A stretch of DNA of 43,737 bases from Geobacillus jurassicus NBRC 107829 (GCF_001544315.1 NZ_BCQG01000029.1:1-43737); one strand, 5' to 3'. Shown: positions 17,495-28,349, counted from the first letter of the stretch. A program made the numbers and translations. The notes: a model not told the origin generated them from the letters alone.

Positions 17495-20080
17495 ATGGAT
17501 GCAAGCCGTTTGACGGAAAAACTGCAAGAGGCGTTCATGGCGGCGCAATCGCTCGCCAAAGAACGACATCATCAACAGCTTGATGTCGAGCATCTCCTGA
17601 TTGCGCTGCTCGAACAAGAAGGCGGCCTGGCGCCGCGGTTGTTGGAGCTTTCCGGCGCCGACAAGGAAAAGGCCGCTGACTGGCTTCGCAGCCAGCTTCG
17701 CCAAAAGCCTGAAGTGCATGGGGCGGACGGGCAGCTGTATGTTGCGCCCGCCTTGGCGCGGCTGCTTGAGGAGGCGGAAAACGAAGCGAAGCGAATGCAA
17801 GACGAGTACATATCGGTCGAACATGTGCTGCTCGCGTTGCCTCATGGCGCCGAGCCGGTCGCTCGGCAGCTGGCGTCGTTTGGACTGACGAAGGAAGCAC
17901 TATTAGCGGCAGTGAGAAAAGTAAGGGGGAATCAACGCGTGACGAGTCCACATCCGGAAGCAACCTATGAAGCGTTGGCAAAATACGGGCGCGATCTTGT
18001 CGCGGAAGCGAAAGCTGGAAAAATCGACCCGGTCATCGGCCGCGACAGTGAAATTCGCCGCGTCATCCGCATTTTGTCGCGGAAGACGAAAAACAACCCT
18101 GTGTTGATCGGCGAGCCGGGCGTCGGGAAGACCGCTATTGTCGAAGGGCTCGCTCAACGCATCGTGCGCAAAGACGTCCCGGAAGGGCTGAAAGACAAAA
18201 CGATTTTCGCTCTTGATATGAGCGCGCTCGTCGCCGGAGCAAAGTTTCGCGGTGAATTTGAAGAACGGCTGAAAGCGGTATTGAACGAAATCAAAAAAAG
18301 CGACGGCCGCATCATTTTGTTTATTGACGAGCTGCATACGATCGTCGGCGCCGGCAGAGCGGAAGGGGCGATTGACGCCGGCAATATGCTCAAGCCGATG
18401 CTTGCCCGCGGCGAGCTGCGCTGCATCGGGGCGACGACGCTTGATGAGTACCGGCAATACATTGAAAAAGACCCGGCGCTCGAGCGCCGCTTCCAACAAG
18501 TGCTTGTCCAAGAGCCGAGTGTCGAGGACACGATTTCGATTTTGCGCGGATTGAAAGAGCGGTATGAAGTGCACCATGGAGTGAAAATCCACGATCGCGC
18601 GCTCGTCGCGGCTGCCGTTTTGTCCGACCGTTACATCTCTGACCGCTTTTTGCCTGACAAAGCGATCGATTTGGTCGATGAAGCGTGCGCGACGATCCGG
18701 ACGGAAATGGAATCGATGCCGTCGGAGCTGGACGAAGTGATGCGCCGCGTCATGCAGTTGGAAATTGAAGAGGCGGCCTTAAGCAAAGAAACGGATGAAG
18801 CGAGCCGCGAGCGGCTTGCGGCGCTGCAAAAAGAACTCGCGGATTTGCGCGAAAAAGCGAATGCGATGAAGGCGAAATGGCAAAAGGAAAAAGAAGCGCT
18901 TGACCGCGTCCGCCGCGTGCGCGAGGCGCTCGAGCGGGCAAAGCGCGAACTGGAAGATGCGGAAAACGAGTATGATTTAAACAAAGCGGCGGAGCTTCGC
19001 CATGGCCGCATTCCGCAGTTGGAAAAGCAACTCAAACAGCTCGAGCAAGAAATCAGTGAGCAAAGTGAAGGGAAATTGCTGCGCGAGGAAGTGACGGAAG
19101 AAGAGATTGCCGAAATCGTGTCGCGCTGGACTGGCATTCCGCTCACCCGCCTCGTCGAGGGAGAGAGGGAAAAGCTGCTTCGCCTTCATGAGTTGCTGCA
19201 TAGACGGGTCATCGGTCAAGACGAAGCGGTCGAGCTTGTCGCTGACGCCGTCTTGCGGGCGCGGGCCGGCATGAAAGACCCGAACCGCCCGATCGGATCG
19301 TTTTTGTTCCTTGGACCGACCGGCGTCGGCAAAACGGAACTTGCCAAAGCGCTCGCCGAGGCGCTGTTTGACAGTGAGGAGCAGCTCATCCGTCTTGACA
19401 TGTCCGAGTATATGGAAAAACACGCCGTCTCCCGCTTGATCGGAGCGCCGCCCGGCTATGTCGGCTATGAGGAAGGCGGCCAGCTGACCGAGGCGGTGCG
19501 GCGCAAGCCGTATTCCGTTCTGTTGTTCGATGAAATCGAAAAAGCTCATCCGGAAGTGTTCAATCTTTTGCTGCAGCTGCTTGATGACGGGCGGCTCACC
19601 GACTCGCAAGGGCGGACGGTCGATTTTAAAAATACGGTTGTCATTATGACGTCGAACATCGGCTCACCGCTTTTGTTGGAAAACAAAAACGGCGAAATCG
19701 ATGAATCAACGCGCCAGCAAGTGCTTGACCAATTGCGCGCCCATTTCCGGCCGGAGTTTTTAAACCGGATTGACGATGTCGTCTTGTTTAAGCCGCTGTC
19801 GATGAATGAAGTGAAAGGCATCGTCGAAAAGTTCGCCCGTGAACTGTCGCGCCGTTTGGCGGATCGGCATATCGAACTCGTGTTGACCGAAGCGGCGAAG
19901 CAATACATCGCCGAAGCGGGCTTCGACCCGGTATACGGCGCTCGGCCGCTCAAACGGTTTATGCAAAAGCAAATCGAAACGCCTCTCGCCAAAGAGTTGA
20001 TCGCTGGGCGGGTGAAAGATTACAGCACCGTCACGGTCGATGTTGACAACGGACGGCTCGTCATCCGTCCGTCGGTGTAA
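17495..20080 (+). CDS. clpB: ATP-dependent disaggregase ClpB
   Basis: An 861-residue AAA+ chaperone that rescues aggregated proteins with DnaK. In order: a Clp N-domain double repeat (about 1-145); NBD1 with Walker A GEPGVGKT near 206 and Walker B ILFIDE; a long coiled-coil M-domain (about 405-525, rich in Glu, Lys and Arg); NBD2 with GPTGVGKT near 607 and [10 protein letters not shown]. The long M-domain and lack of a ClpP-binding loop separate it from ClpC and ClpE. Start at 17495 follows GGAGGGAACGGC. In B. subtilis this locus has no clpB; here it sits between yjzC and yjzD. Confidence 0.96.
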   Translation: MDASRLTEKLQEAFMAAQSLAKERHHQQLDVEHLLIALLEQEGGLAPRLLELSGADKEKAADWLRSQLRQKPEVHGADGQLYVAPALARLLEEAENEAKRMQDEYISVEHVLLALPHGAEPVARQLASFGLTKEALLAAVRKVRGNQRVTSPHPEATYEALAKYGRDLVAEAKAGKIDPVIGRDSEIRRVIRILSRKTKNNPVLIGEPGVGKTAIVEGLAQRIVRKDVPEGLKDKTIFALDMSALVAGAKFRGEFEERLKAVLNEIKKSDGRIILFIDELHTIVGAGRAEGAIDAGNMLKPMLARGELRCIGATTLDEYRQYIEKDPALERRFQQVLVQEPSVEDTISILRGLKERYEVHHGVKIHDRALVAAAVLSDRYISDRFLPDKAIDLVDEACATIRTEMESMPSELDEVMRRVMQLEIEEAALSKETDEASRERLAALQKELADLREKANAMKAKWQKEKEALDRVRRVREALERAKRELEDAENEYDLNKAAELRHGRIPQLEKQLKQLEQEISEQSEGKLLREEVTEEEIAEIVSRWTGIPLTRLVEGEREKLLRLHELLHRRVIGQDEAVELVADAVLRARAGMKDPNRPIGSFLFLGPTGVGKTELAKALAEALFDSEEQLIRLDMSEYMEKHAVSRLIGAPPGYVGYEEGGQLTEAVRRKPYSVLLFDEIEKAHPEVFNLLLQLLDDGRLTDSQGRTVDFKNTVVIMTSNIGSPLLLENKNGEIDESTRQQVLDQLRAHFRPEFLNRIDDVVLFKPLSMNEVKGIVEKFARELSRRLADRHIELVLTEAAKQYIAEAGFDPVYGARPLKRFMQKQIETPLAKELIAGRVKDYSTVTVDVDNGRLVIRPSV

Positions 20081-20196
20081 ACGAGCCGAAGGGGCGCCGC
20101 CGACGCGGAGAGATGTGCTTCTTGTCTGCTGGGGCTGATCGTATGGTTTGAGCATAGGCGGAAAACACAAGTCCAGATCAATAGAGAGTCAACTAT

Positions 20197-20249
20197 CCCC
20201 ACTTAAAGCCTAGCGGCTTTTGAAGTAGGGGCTTCTCGATGAGAGATGA
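20197..20249 (+). mobile_element. IS200/IS605-like end: hairpin plus conserved 18-nt tail (copy A)
   Basis: CCCC (20197-20200) pairs with GGGG (20228-20231), ACTT with AAGT, and AAAGCC with GGCTTT around TAGC. This is an imperfect long hairpin, followed by CTTCTCGATGAGAGATGA at 20232-20249. The second copy (35168-35217) has the same tail at 16 of 18 positions and the same hairpin shoulders. Such hairpins are typical of IS200/IS605 ends and of the 3' part of their TnpB guide RNAs. No tnpA or tnpB is present, so this would be a solo end; the assignment is inference. Confidence 0.5.
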
Positions 20250-20250
20250 C

Positions 20251-20288
20251 AAAAACAACGCCTTGGGACTTTCACCCCAAGGCGTTGT
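20251..20288 (-). terminator. Terminator of yjzD
   Basis: ACAACGCCTTGGG pairs perfectly with CCCAAGGCGTTGT over 13 bp. On the minus strand it is followed by TTTTTG. Copy A of the IS-like element abuts this T-tract. Confidence 0.85.
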
Positions 20289-20304
20289 CTTATGAAGCGA
20301 ATGA

Positions 20305-20493
20305 TCAATGATGGTGATCCCCGGCCGGTTCGTCCGGAATCAAGGCCGCAACCACGAAGACTAAGATCGTCACGATGACGCCAAGCAAAGCACCGGTTGC
20401 GAAGTTATAGCCGATCCCTTGCATCGAGCCCATGACGTACGTTGCCATTTGCACGAGCAAAAACGTCCAGAAAAACGTCCAAAACAAGCGCAT
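20305..20493 (-). CDS. yjzD: YjzD family small membrane protein
   Basis: A 62-residue protein, MRLFWTFFWTFLL..., with two membrane helices and a C-terminal DEPAGDHHH tail, matching the pattern of B. subtilis YjzD. Function is unknown. The ATG at 20493 is chosen over one five codons upstream because GGGAGG lies 8 nt before it. It is convergent with clpB. Confidence 0.82.
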   Translation of the reverse strand: MRLFWTFFWTFLLVQMATYVMGSMQGIGYNFATGALLGVIVTILVFVVAALIPDEPAGDHHH

Positions 20494-20635
20494 CTTTGTT
20501 CCTCCCATCTTCGCGTCATTCCTTTTCTTATCTTATCACAATTTGTCGCTTAGGCATATACCCGGACGTTTTTTTTGGCCGCGCATATCGTATACTGTAC
20601 CATTATGCATTGCCAAACAAGGGTGAATGGAAACG

Positions 20636-21367
20636 ATGGCAGAACAACGGCGGTTTTTTCAACTCGATGAGCAATGGTGCATCGTTCACGTGCCGGAGCG
20701 CCCAAATGGGTTTGCCCTTTTTTTAATGGGCGACGGCGACCATTTTGTGAACGAACAGACGAGTTTTTGGCTCGAGCATCCGGGGCGGCGCCAATGGCTG
20801 GAAGATTGGTTGGAACGCGGATATACGGTTTTTTCGTCCCATTTGTACGGCCGGCATTGGGGAAGTCCGAAAGCGGTCCGCCTGGCGCGCCAGCTCATTT
20901 ACTCCGTGTTGAAAAGCGAAATTGTGAACCAGCGCATCTACATCGTCGCCGAAGGAATGGGCGCGCTCGTCGCCTTGCAGCTGCTTGGCGCCATGCCAGG
21001 TCAAATCCGCGCCGTCGCCATGCTCAACCCTTGCCTTGACGTACGCGCCCAGCTTGACTATGAACGGGAGCATCCATTCGTGTACCGGCGGATGGTGAAG
21101 GAAATCGCGATTGCCTATGGCTTGAAAGAAGAAGAGGTGCCGGAGGCCGTTCCGTCCCTCTTTCTCAGTCCTCATGACGTTCCGGTCACGATTTGGCAGC
21201 TGGCCGGAGTGAGCCCGTATCCATCCGCCTTGCATAGCCGTAAATATGAACAATGGATGAAAACGATAAACAACCGGGTGCGCGTCGTTTACGAGCTGCT
21301 GGAGAAACGGCGCCAACTGGCTGCGCAAATCGGGCAATTTTTCCGCCAATACAATGAACTCCCGTAA
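20636..21367 (+). CDS. Conserved hypothetical protein, alpha/beta-hydrolase-like (YjaU-type position)
   Basis: A 243-residue cytosolic protein. A short nucleophile-elbow-like segment, IVAEGMGALVALQLLG, and a following MLNPC strand suggest an alpha/beta-hydrolase fold. The elbow has Glu-Gly-Met-Gly instead of Ser at the nucleophile position, so catalysis by the usual serine mechanism is doubtful. It lies where B. subtilis has yjaU. The ATG at 20636 has AAGGGTGA at good spacing; the ATG at 20627 is too close to it. Confidence 0.6.
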   Translation: MAEQRRFFQLDEQWCIVHVPERPNGFALFLMGDGDHFVNEQTSFWLEHPGRRQWLEDWLERGYTVFSSHLYGRHWGSPKAVRLARQLIYSVLKSEIVNQRIYIVAEGMGALVALQLLGAMPGQIRAVAMLNPCLDVRAQLDYEREHPFVYRRMVKEIAIAYGLKEEEVPEAVPSLFLSPHDVPVTIWQLAGVSPYPSALHSRKYEQWMKTINNRVRVVYELLEKRRQLAAQIGQFFRQYNELP

Positions 21368-21376
21368 ACGACAAGG

Positions 21377-21410
21377 GCAGACGCATCGATTGGTGCGTCT
21401 GCTATTTTTT
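21377..21410 (+). terminator. Terminator between convergent genes
   Basis: GCAGACGCA and TGCGTCTGC form a perfect 9-bp stem, then TATTTTTT. It overlaps the last codon of the minus-strand gene ending at 21402. Confidence 0.85.
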
Positions 21411-21653
21411 CAATAAGTCGACGAGCGAGGTGATCTTTTTCACGAGCGGTTTTAATTGTTGCAGTGAGTCGGCTAGCGTATTGACGTTTTCAAACAGCTT
21501 CATGAAATCGATGTTCGGCAGTGAAGGCGGCTCCGCCCCGTTCCCCTGGTCTTCGCGATCGCCGGCTGGTCGGAGTGGAAAAGGACCGAACATCAGGCGG
21601 GAAAAACGGTCGCGCGGTTCGCCGTGTTGTTCTCGTGCTTCGCCGTTGGCCAT
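21402..21653 (-). CDS. Small conserved hypothetical protein
   Basis: An 83-residue protein with a hydrophilic, proline-rich N-terminal half and a helical C-terminus (MKLFENVNTLADSLQQLKPL... ending in LVDLLKK), likely amphipathic. It lies divergent from fabH, the position of B. subtilis yjzB, but I am not sure of orthology. The ATG at 21653 has GGGAGG 7 nt before it. Confidence 0.65.
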   Translation of the reverse strand: MANGEAREQHGEPRDRFSRLMFGPFPLRPAGDREDQGNGAEPPSLPNIDFMKLFENVNTLADSLQQLKPLVKKITSLVDLLKK

Positions 21654-21775
21654 GGGCGATCCTCCCTTTCGTGCGATAGTTGCTCGTATTTGTATTGTAT
21701 GGCAGAAAGGAAAAAGCGGTTTGGACAAATGCCTTTGGGGGGCACGGAAAGCGCTGGTTCAACTTTCGTTTTCTA

Positions 21776-21820
21776 TTGCGCATCCACGCTCTTTCGGCTA
21801 AAATTAGTACCAAGTAATAA
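21776..21820 (+). promoter_or_regulatory. fabH-fabF promoter with FapR-type operator
   Basis: TTGCGC (21776-21781) and TAAAAT (21799-21804) are 17 bp apart. TTAGTACCAAGTAATAA at 21804-21820 starts at the last base of the -10. Its left half TTAGTACC matches the FapR motif; the right half is degenerate. FapR represses fatty-acid genes until malonyl-CoA rises. Confidence 0.65.
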
Positions 21821-21911
21821 TAATTGGTGATGTAGACTGATTGTACATTCAGTTTGGTTGTCAGCGCGAGTGTTTTTCGCCATTTTGGGAAAGAAAGAGG
21901 AGATGGATGAT

Positions 21912-22844
21912 ATGGGAGCAGGAATTATCGGGATCGGCCGCTATGTGCCGGAAAAGGTGTTGCCCAACTTTGATTTGGAAAAAATGATGGATACATCGGA
22001 TGAATGGATCCGGACGCGCACTGGGATCGAGGAGCGCCGCATCGCTCCGGATGATATCGATACGTCCGATATGGCGTATTTTGCTGCAGAAAGGGCGCTT
22101 CACGATGCCGGCATTGAGGCGAAAGACATTGATTTGATTTTAGTCGCCACGGTTACGCCGGATCGCTCCTTTCCGTCTGTGGCTTGTATGCTCCAAGAGC
22201 GTCTTGGCGCTGTCAACGCTGCGGCGATGGATCTCAGCGCCGCTTGCGCTGGATTTATGTACGGGATGGTCACCGCTGCTCAATTTATTGACACCGGTGT
22301 CTACAAGTATATATTAGTAGTGGGGGCAGATAAGCTATCGAAAATCACCGATTGGACCGACCGCAACACGGCGGTGCTGTTCGGCGACGGCGCCGGAGCG
22401 GTCGTCATGGGTCCGGTGTCGCCGGGGCGAGGCATTTTATCGTTTGAATTGGGAGCCGACGGAACAGGAGGAAAACATTTATACAAAGACGAATATATCG
22501 TCATGAACGGCCGTGAAGTGTTCAAGTTCGCCGTCCGGCAGATGGGGGAGTCAAGCGTGCGCGTGCTTGAGAAAGCGGGGCTTACGAAAGATGATGTTGA
22601 CTTTCTCATTCCGCATCAAGCGAACATCCGCATCGTCGAAGCGGCCAGACAGCGGCTCGAGCTGCCGGAAGAGAAAATATCGACAACCATCCGTCGATAT
22701 GGCAACACGTCGGCCGCATCCATTCCGATTTCACTTGTCGAAGAGCTTGAAGCGGGCAAAATCCATGACGATGATCTCATCATCATGGTCGGATTCGGCG
22801 GCGGGCTGACGTGGGGCGCAATCGCTTTGCGCTGGGGCCGTTAA
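21912..22844 (+). CDS. fabH: Beta-ketoacyl-ACP synthase III FabH
   Basis: A 310-residue enzyme that starts fatty-acid synthesis by condensing a short acyl-CoA with malonyl-ACP. In Bacillaceae the primers are branched. The Cys-His-Asn triad is visible: Cys112 in DLSAACAGF, His in [10 protein letters not shown] and Asn in RYGNTSAAS. The ATG at 21912 is preferred over 21903 and 21858 because AGGAG ends 9 nt before it and the length then matches the family. Confidence 0.96.
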   Translation: MGAGIIGIGRYVPEKVLPNFDLEKMMDTSDEWIRTRTGIEERRIAPDDIDTSDMAYFAAERALHDAGIEAKDIDLILVATVTPDRSFPSVACMLQERLGAVNAAAMDLSAACAGFMYGMVTAAQFIDTGVYKYILVVGADKLSKITDWTDRNTAVLFGDGAGAVVMGPVSPGRGILSFELGADGTGGKHLYKDEYIVMNGREVFKFAVRQMGESSVRVLEKAGLTKDDVDFLIPHQANIRIVEAARQRLELPEEKISTTIRRYGNTSAASIPISLVEELEAGKIHDDDLIIMVGFGGGLTWGAIALRWGR

Positions 22845-22884
22845 CGGCACATTCATTATTCGAATAAAAGGAGAGACGGAAGCG

Positions 22885-24123
22885 ATGGAAAAAAGACGAG
22901 TCGTCGTGACAGGCATAGGCGCCGTCACCCCGCTTGGAAATGACGCAGAAACAACGTGGAAAAACATTATCGCCGGCCAGTCCGGCATCGACATTGTCAC
23001 CCGCGTCAATCCGGACGACTTTCCGGCGAAAGTGGCAGCGGAAGTGAAAGATTTCGATCCGTCGCTGTTTATCGACCGCCGCGAGGCGCGCAAGATGGAC
23101 CGATTTACGCAATACGCCGTGGCCGCGGCGCTCATGGCGGTCAAAGATGCCAATCTTGAAATTAATGAACATAATGCCGAACGGGTCGGCGTTTGGATCG
23201 GTTCTGGCATCGGCGGCATGGAGACGTTTGAACAGCAGTTTGAGATTTTCCAGCAGCGTGGTTATCGCCGAGTGAGCCCGTTTTTCGTGCCAATGATGAT
23301 CCCAGATATGGCTGCTGGGCAAGTGTCGATCATCCTCGGTGCGAAAGGGATCAATTCGTGCACGGTGACCGCTTGCGCAACCGGGGCGAACTCGATCGGC
23401 GATGCGTTTAAAGTCATTCAGCGCGGTGACGCCGATGTCATGATCACCGGCGGAACGGAAGCGCCGATTACGAAAATGTCGTTCGCCGGCTTTTGCGCCA
23501 ATACGGCACTTTCGACCAACCCGGACCCGAAAACGGCGAGCCGTCCGTTTGACAAAAACCGCGACGGTTTCGTCATGGGCGAGGGAGCAGGCATCGTCGT
23601 TCTGGAGGAATTGGAGCACGCTTTGCGCCGCGGCGCGAAGATTTACGCAGAAATTGTCGGCTACGGTGCGACCGCCGATGCGTACCACATCACCGCGCCG
23701 GCGCCGGGCGGCGAGGGCGGCGTGCGGGCGATGCGCCAGGCGCTTCATGACGCCGGCCTGAAACCGGAAGAGATCGATTACATCAATGCCCACGGTACGA
23801 GCACCGAGTACAATGACAAGTATGAGACGGCGGCGATCAAAGAAGTGTTCGGTGATCATGCGTATAAGCTCGCCGTCAGCTCGACGAAGTCGATGACCGG
23901 GCATTTGCTCGGGGCGACCGGCGCGGTGGAAGCGATTTTCTCCGTGCTGGCGATCCGCGACGGCGTCATTCCGCCGACGATCAACTACGAAACGCCTGAT
24001 CCGGAATGCGACCTCGACTATGTGCCGAATGAAGCGCGCAAGCAAGACGTGCGCGCGGTCTTAAGCAACTCATTTGGATTTGGCGGCCATAACGCGACAT
24101 TGATTTTTAAAAAATATGCGTAA
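22885..24123 (+). CDS. fabF: Beta-ketoacyl-ACP synthase II FabF
   Basis: A 412-residue elongating condensing enzyme. The nucleophile is Cys164 in [10 protein letters not shown]; the two histidines lie in [11 protein letters not shown] and [13 protein letters not shown]; the GFGGHN loop is near the C-terminus. AAAGGAGAGA precedes the ATG. It is 40 bp downstream of fabH and shares its FapR-type promoter. Confidence 0.97.
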   Translation: MEKRRVVVTGIGAVTPLGNDAETTWKNIIAGQSGIDIVTRVNPDDFPAKVAAEVKDFDPSLFIDRREARKMDRFTQYAVAAALMAVKDANLEINEHNAERVGVWIGSGIGGMETFEQQFEIFQQRGYRRVSPFFVPMMIPDMAAGQVSIILGAKGINSCTVTACATGANSIGDAFKVIQRGDADVMITGGTEAPITKMSFAGFCANTALSTNPDPKTASRPFDKNRDGFVMGEGAGIVVLEELEHALRRGAKIYAEIVGYGATADAYHITAPAPGGEGGVRAMRQALHDAGLKPEEIDYINAHGTSTEYNDKYETAAIKEVFGDHAYKLAVSSTKSMTGHLLGATGAVEAIFSVLAIRDGVIPPTINYETPDPECDLDYVPNEARKQDVRAVLSNSFGFGGHNATLIFKKYA

Positions 24124-24135
24124 TCGATGGAAATG

Positions 24136-24215
24136 AGAGCCTTGGTTGAGCGGAGCCGAAAACGCAGGGCATGCTTGGCGGGCGGGTTCGGTTCAGCGCC
24201 AGGCTCTTTTTTTTT
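24136..24215 (+). terminator. Terminator after fabF
   Basis: AGAGCCT at 24136 pairs with AGGCTCT just before a run of nine or more T. The loop is long and partly GC-paired. Confidence 0.75.
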
Positions 24216-24274
24216 GTCTTGTTCACCGTCTCTTTCCCTCTAACATAACGTAAGAGAAAAAGGAGGGAGACGCG

Positions 24275-25078
24275 ATGGGATTGCTTCCGACCGATCGATG
24301 GCTGGAAGAGGATGAAGGTGATCCGCTTCGTTTGTGCGTGCGATTGGCGCCGCTTTTTGGTGAGGCGCCGGTGCGTCATATTTACAGCTATTTGCGGCTG
24401 TATGGCATGTACCGAAGCGCCCGGCAGGCTGAGCGGCTTTTGCCGGAGATGAAGGCGAGCCGCCTTTGGGAGCGGCTCGACCGCCTGTATGATCGGCAGC
24501 GGGTGATATGGAAGGGACCGGACGTTCCGGTGTTTTTGCTGCCGGCCGATGACGAAAACCGGAAGCTGAAGCGCGAGTTCCAAGGAAAAGGCGGGGTGGC
24601 GTTTGCCGATAAGTTGTTTTTCTTCTTGCTGCCTGATCATCGCGACGAGGAGATCGCTGCGTTGGTGGCGCATGAATATAACCACGTCTGCCGCCTCAAG
24701 CAGCTGCCGAACGAAGGCGAAGATGCGACGTTGCTGGATGCAGTCGTTATGGAAGGATTGGCGGAGCATGCGGTCGCCGAGATGGTCGGCGCCGAGCAGT
24801 GCGCGGTCTGGACGAAGTATTACACTGATGCGGAGATTGAACGGTTTTGGCGGCGCTATATTGTCCCAAACCAACATTTGCCCGTTTCGCATCCACATAC
24901 TTCCCGAATTTTGTACGGGCTTGGATGGCATCCGAAAATGGGCGGCTATGCGGTCGGATATGCCATCGTTCGCCGCTGTCTTGAGCGAGGGTATCCGCTC
25001 GCCAAACTGATGGCGATGGAAGCGAAAGAAATCGCGGCGTTGGCAGGGTTTGACGTCCAGCAGCAGGGGGCATCTTAA
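24275..25078 (+). CDS. yjaZ: YjaZ-like putative zinc metalloprotease (DUF2268)
   Basis: A 267-residue protein with a zinc-protease motif HEYNH at His133-His137 (VAHEYNHVCRLKQL) and a downstream acidic segment VMEGLAEHAVAE that can supply the third ligand. This is the pattern of the DUF2268 family and B. subtilis YjaZ, which also follows fabF. No signal peptide or membrane helix is evident, so it is probably cytosolic. Substrate is unknown. AAAGGAGGGAGACGCG precedes the ATG. Confidence 0.85.
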   Translation: MGLLPTDRWLEEDEGDPLRLCVRLAPLFGEAPVRHIYSYLRLYGMYRSARQAERLLPEMKASRLWERLDRLYDRQRVIWKGPDVPVFLLPADDENRKLKREFQGKGGVAFADKLFFFLLPDHRDEEIAALVAHEYNHVCRLKQLPNEGEDATLLDAVVMEGLAEHAVAEMVGAEQCAVWTKYYTDAEIERFWRRYIVPNQHLPVSHPHTSRILYGLGWHPKMGGYAVGYAIVRRCLERGYPLAKLMAMEAKEIAALAGFDVQQQGAS

Positions 25079-25215
25079 CTCGGAATCGCGTTGCAACACG
25101 TCAATGCCGTTTATCGTCAAGGAGCAAAGGTGCATCGGGCGGCAAACAGGCATGTTGTCCACGAAGCCGACATATATATAGAACAAGGACGTGGACAAGA
25201 AGGAAGGGAAGCCCG

Positions 25216-25422
25216 ATGGTCCGCCTGTTTTTTTATTTGGTCGGTTTCGGTTTTTCGGTCGTCGGCGGCATGATGGTGATCGTCTATTTAAACATCATCA
25301 CCCCGGAGCGCAGTTTTAGCGAATACTTATCTTATATCGCCACAAGGGCGGAATGTTATTTATTGCCCATCGGCCTCCTATTGATGTGGGGGAGTTTGAC
25401 GTTTCCAAGCCACAGCTCCTAG
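25216..25422 (+). CDS. Small membrane protein of unknown function
   Basis: A 68-residue protein with two membrane helices (LFFYLVGFGFSVVGGMMVIV and YLLPIGLLLMWGSLTF) joined by a loop that contains TPERSFSEYLSY. GGAAGGGAAGCCCG precedes the ATG. I do not recognise the family. B. subtilis has the app peptide-transport operon in this interval, so this gene occupies its place. Confidence 0.65.
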   Translation: MVRLFFYLVGFGFSVVGGMMVIVYLNIITPERSFSEYLSYIATRAECYLLPIGLLLMWGSLTFPSHSS

Positions 25423-25507
25423 AGGGGAAAAGAGGGGGCAATGGAATAAAATTCTTGCCCTCTGCCTATACTGATGGACAAACACGTCTGGAAGTGAGGG
25501 GTATCGC

Positions 25508-26248
25508 ATGCTTTACTTGCATGACATCTGGGTCAACTGGTTTGAAGGCGAAGAGAACGGGTATAACGTCTGCCATTTCCACGAATGGCGCAAAGACGAT
25601 CAAATCGAACTGCTTGACCAAGTGCCGCTGTTAAAAGTGTCCCCGGCTGTGTTTCATTACATTGAAAACAGTTTGTCCGATCTTCCGAAGCCGCTGTTAG
25701 ACGACGTGTATCAGAAAGCGTACGTCCGCAAAAACCATGAACGCATCCAGCTTGACTATTGCTTCGTCGTGACCGATGGAGACGGCATTTTGGCCGTCGA
25801 CACGATCGGCTACCACATTCCGATCCGCAAAAGCCGCCTCATTCCGCGTCAGGAACAACTCGTCTACGAAATGGCGGTCGAAGCGGAGGAACGGGACTAT
25901 CCGCTGCCGAGGTATGAAAAAGAATACCACATTTTATCGCCGGCGCCGGAACTGATGTGCGGGCTCACGCGCAAAGAGCGGCAGTTGAAACAGCTGTTGT
26001 TTATGGCGCTTGACCAGCTGTATTCGACGAAAAACGGTGCTGAGGTGCGCTATTGGTATACGGAATGGGCGCCGGAAAAGTATGCGGACATTCAAAAAAT
26101 GTCATTTGAGGAAGCATGGGAACGGTTGTACGAAGAGACGAAACACGGCTGGTCGAAGCGGCACGAGCAACTGTGCGAAAACTTGATCAAAGGGCAGCCA
26201 TTTTTCGAAAAACTGTGGGAAATGGAGCAAGAACCGAAAGTCAATTAA
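25508..26248 (+). CDS. yjbA: YjbA family conserved protein
   Basis: A 246-residue soluble protein ([20 protein letters not shown]...) that matches B. subtilis YjbA (UPF0736) in length, opening and position before trpS. Function is unknown. The sequence is rich in aromatic and acidic residues with no catalytic motif I can name. GTGAGGGG precedes the ATG by 7 nt. Confidence 0.85.
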   Translation: MLYLHDIWVNWFEGEENGYNVCHFHEWRKDDQIELLDQVPLLKVSPAVFHYIENSLSDLPKPLLDDVYQKAYVRKNHERIQLDYCFVVTDGDGILAVDTIGYHIPIRKSRLIPRQEQLVYEMAVEAEERDYPLPRYEKEYHILSPAPELMCGLTRKERQLKQLLFMALDQLYSTKNGAEVRYWYTEWAPEKYADIQKMSFEEAWERLYEETKHGWSKRHEQLCENLIKGQPFFEKLWEMEQEPKVN

Positions 26249-26285
26249 AAAACGGGCCAAGGCGATGGGCGCCTGCCCGTTTTTG
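26247..26285. terminator. Bidirectional terminator between yjbA and trpS
   Basis: AAAAACGGGC pairs with GCCCGTTTTT, giving U-tracts on both strands for the convergent genes. Confidence 0.85.
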
Positions 26286-26309
26286 TATGGCTTCGCTGGA
26301 TGCGGCTAT

Positions 26310-27601
<1,292 letters not shown>

Positions 27602-27630
27602 ATTATACGGAAAACATTCAGCTGTTGCAA
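27602..27630 (-). promoter_or_regulatory. trpS promoter
   Basis: On the minus strand TTGCAA (27630-27625) and TATAAT (27607-27602) are 17 bp apart, just upstream of the T-box leader. Confidence 0.8.
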
Positions 27631-27632
27631 CC

Positions 27633-28007
27633 TTATTGCACTGCATACCCGGCGGCGATCATAACCAGAAACAGAAGCAGACCAGAAAAGAGCAGCGGAT
27701 ACGTGATGGCGAAACGCCGCGGACTGAGCGGCTCCTCCGTTTCATGTTCTGCTGCCGCTTCCTCAAGATACCGCTCCACCTTCGTTCTATTCCTGCGCAA
27801 TCGGCGAAACCCGTATGCGAATCCGTTGAAAAAACCGCGTTCATAAACAAACAAAAGCCCGCCGAGCGACAGAGGCAAAAGGGAAAGCAAAAACGAAACG
27901 TTAATAAAGGCCACCGCGGTCCATGCTCCCTGCCCCATCACGATGAGTGCGCTCACCGCCAGCATCGCGGCAACAAGCCATCCGGTTCGAACAGCGATCT
28001 GTTTCAT
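27633..28007 (-). CDS. Small membrane protein, DUF3899-like
   Basis: A 124-residue protein with three predicted membrane helices (about 8-28, 34-54 and 101-121) and a cytosolic charged loop containing GFFNGFAYGFRRLRRNR, a pattern I associate with DUF3899 proteins. Function is unknown. AAAGGCGGG precedes the ATG. It ends only 3 bp from the trpS -35, so it is transcribed separately but in the same direction. Confidence 0.7.
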   Translation of the reverse strand: MKQIAVRTGWLVAAMLAVSALIVMGQGAWTAVAFINVSFLLSLLPLSLGGLLFVYERGFFNGFAYGFRRLRRNRTKVERYLEEAAAEHETEEPLSPRRFAITYPLLFSGLLLFLVMIAAGYAVQ

Positions 28008-28172
28008 GTCATTGTTCCCGCCTTTCTGCTGTCATTTTTATTTTATCATAAACCGTGTGGACGGGAAGGTTGTCAAAATTATTAACAAAGTTATATTAAA
28101 AAACACAGAAGAAACTTGGAAGTTCAGGAATGATTTGTTTTGAAGCCGAGAGAAAGGGCAAAAAAAATTATA

Positions 28173-28187
28173 TTGTAAGCGTTTTCT
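28173..28187 (+). promoter_or_regulatory. CcpA cre site upstream of oppA
   Basis: TTGTAAGCGTTTTCT fits the degenerate cre consensus WTGNAANCGNWNNCW at every position. It lies 24 bp upstream of the opp -35, so CcpA could modulate peptide uptake by carbon status. Confidence 0.65.
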
Positions 28188-28211
28188 TTATCTATAGACA
28201 GAAATTTTTTA

Positions 28212-28240
28212 TTTACAATTGCATCAAAAGTCGTTACAAT
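28212..28240 (+). promoter_or_regulatory. oppA promoter P1
   Basis: TTTACA (28212-28217) and TACAAT (28235-28240) are 17 bp apart, each one mismatch from consensus. Confidence 0.7.
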
Positions 28241-28320
28241 GCAGATGGAAATACAAGCCGATCTTCATCCCTGTTTGCAAGTAGTCCGAATTTTTTTTAT
28301 TTAAGAAAATAAAAAAATCC

Positions 28321-28349
28321 TTTTCAAATATATTAATACAGGATATAAT
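28321..28349 (+). promoter_or_regulatory. Possible second oppA promoter P2
   Basis: A perfect TATAAT at 28344-28349 has a weak -35, TTTTCA, 17 bp upstream. It lies about 75 bp before the oppA start. Confidence 0.4.

Noticed and set aside
22783-24045. Long open frame (420 codons) on the minus strand opposite fabF
   Set aside because: It is an antisense shadow of a GC-biased gene. The fabF frame has all catalytic motifs and a good ribosome site; the minus frame has none.
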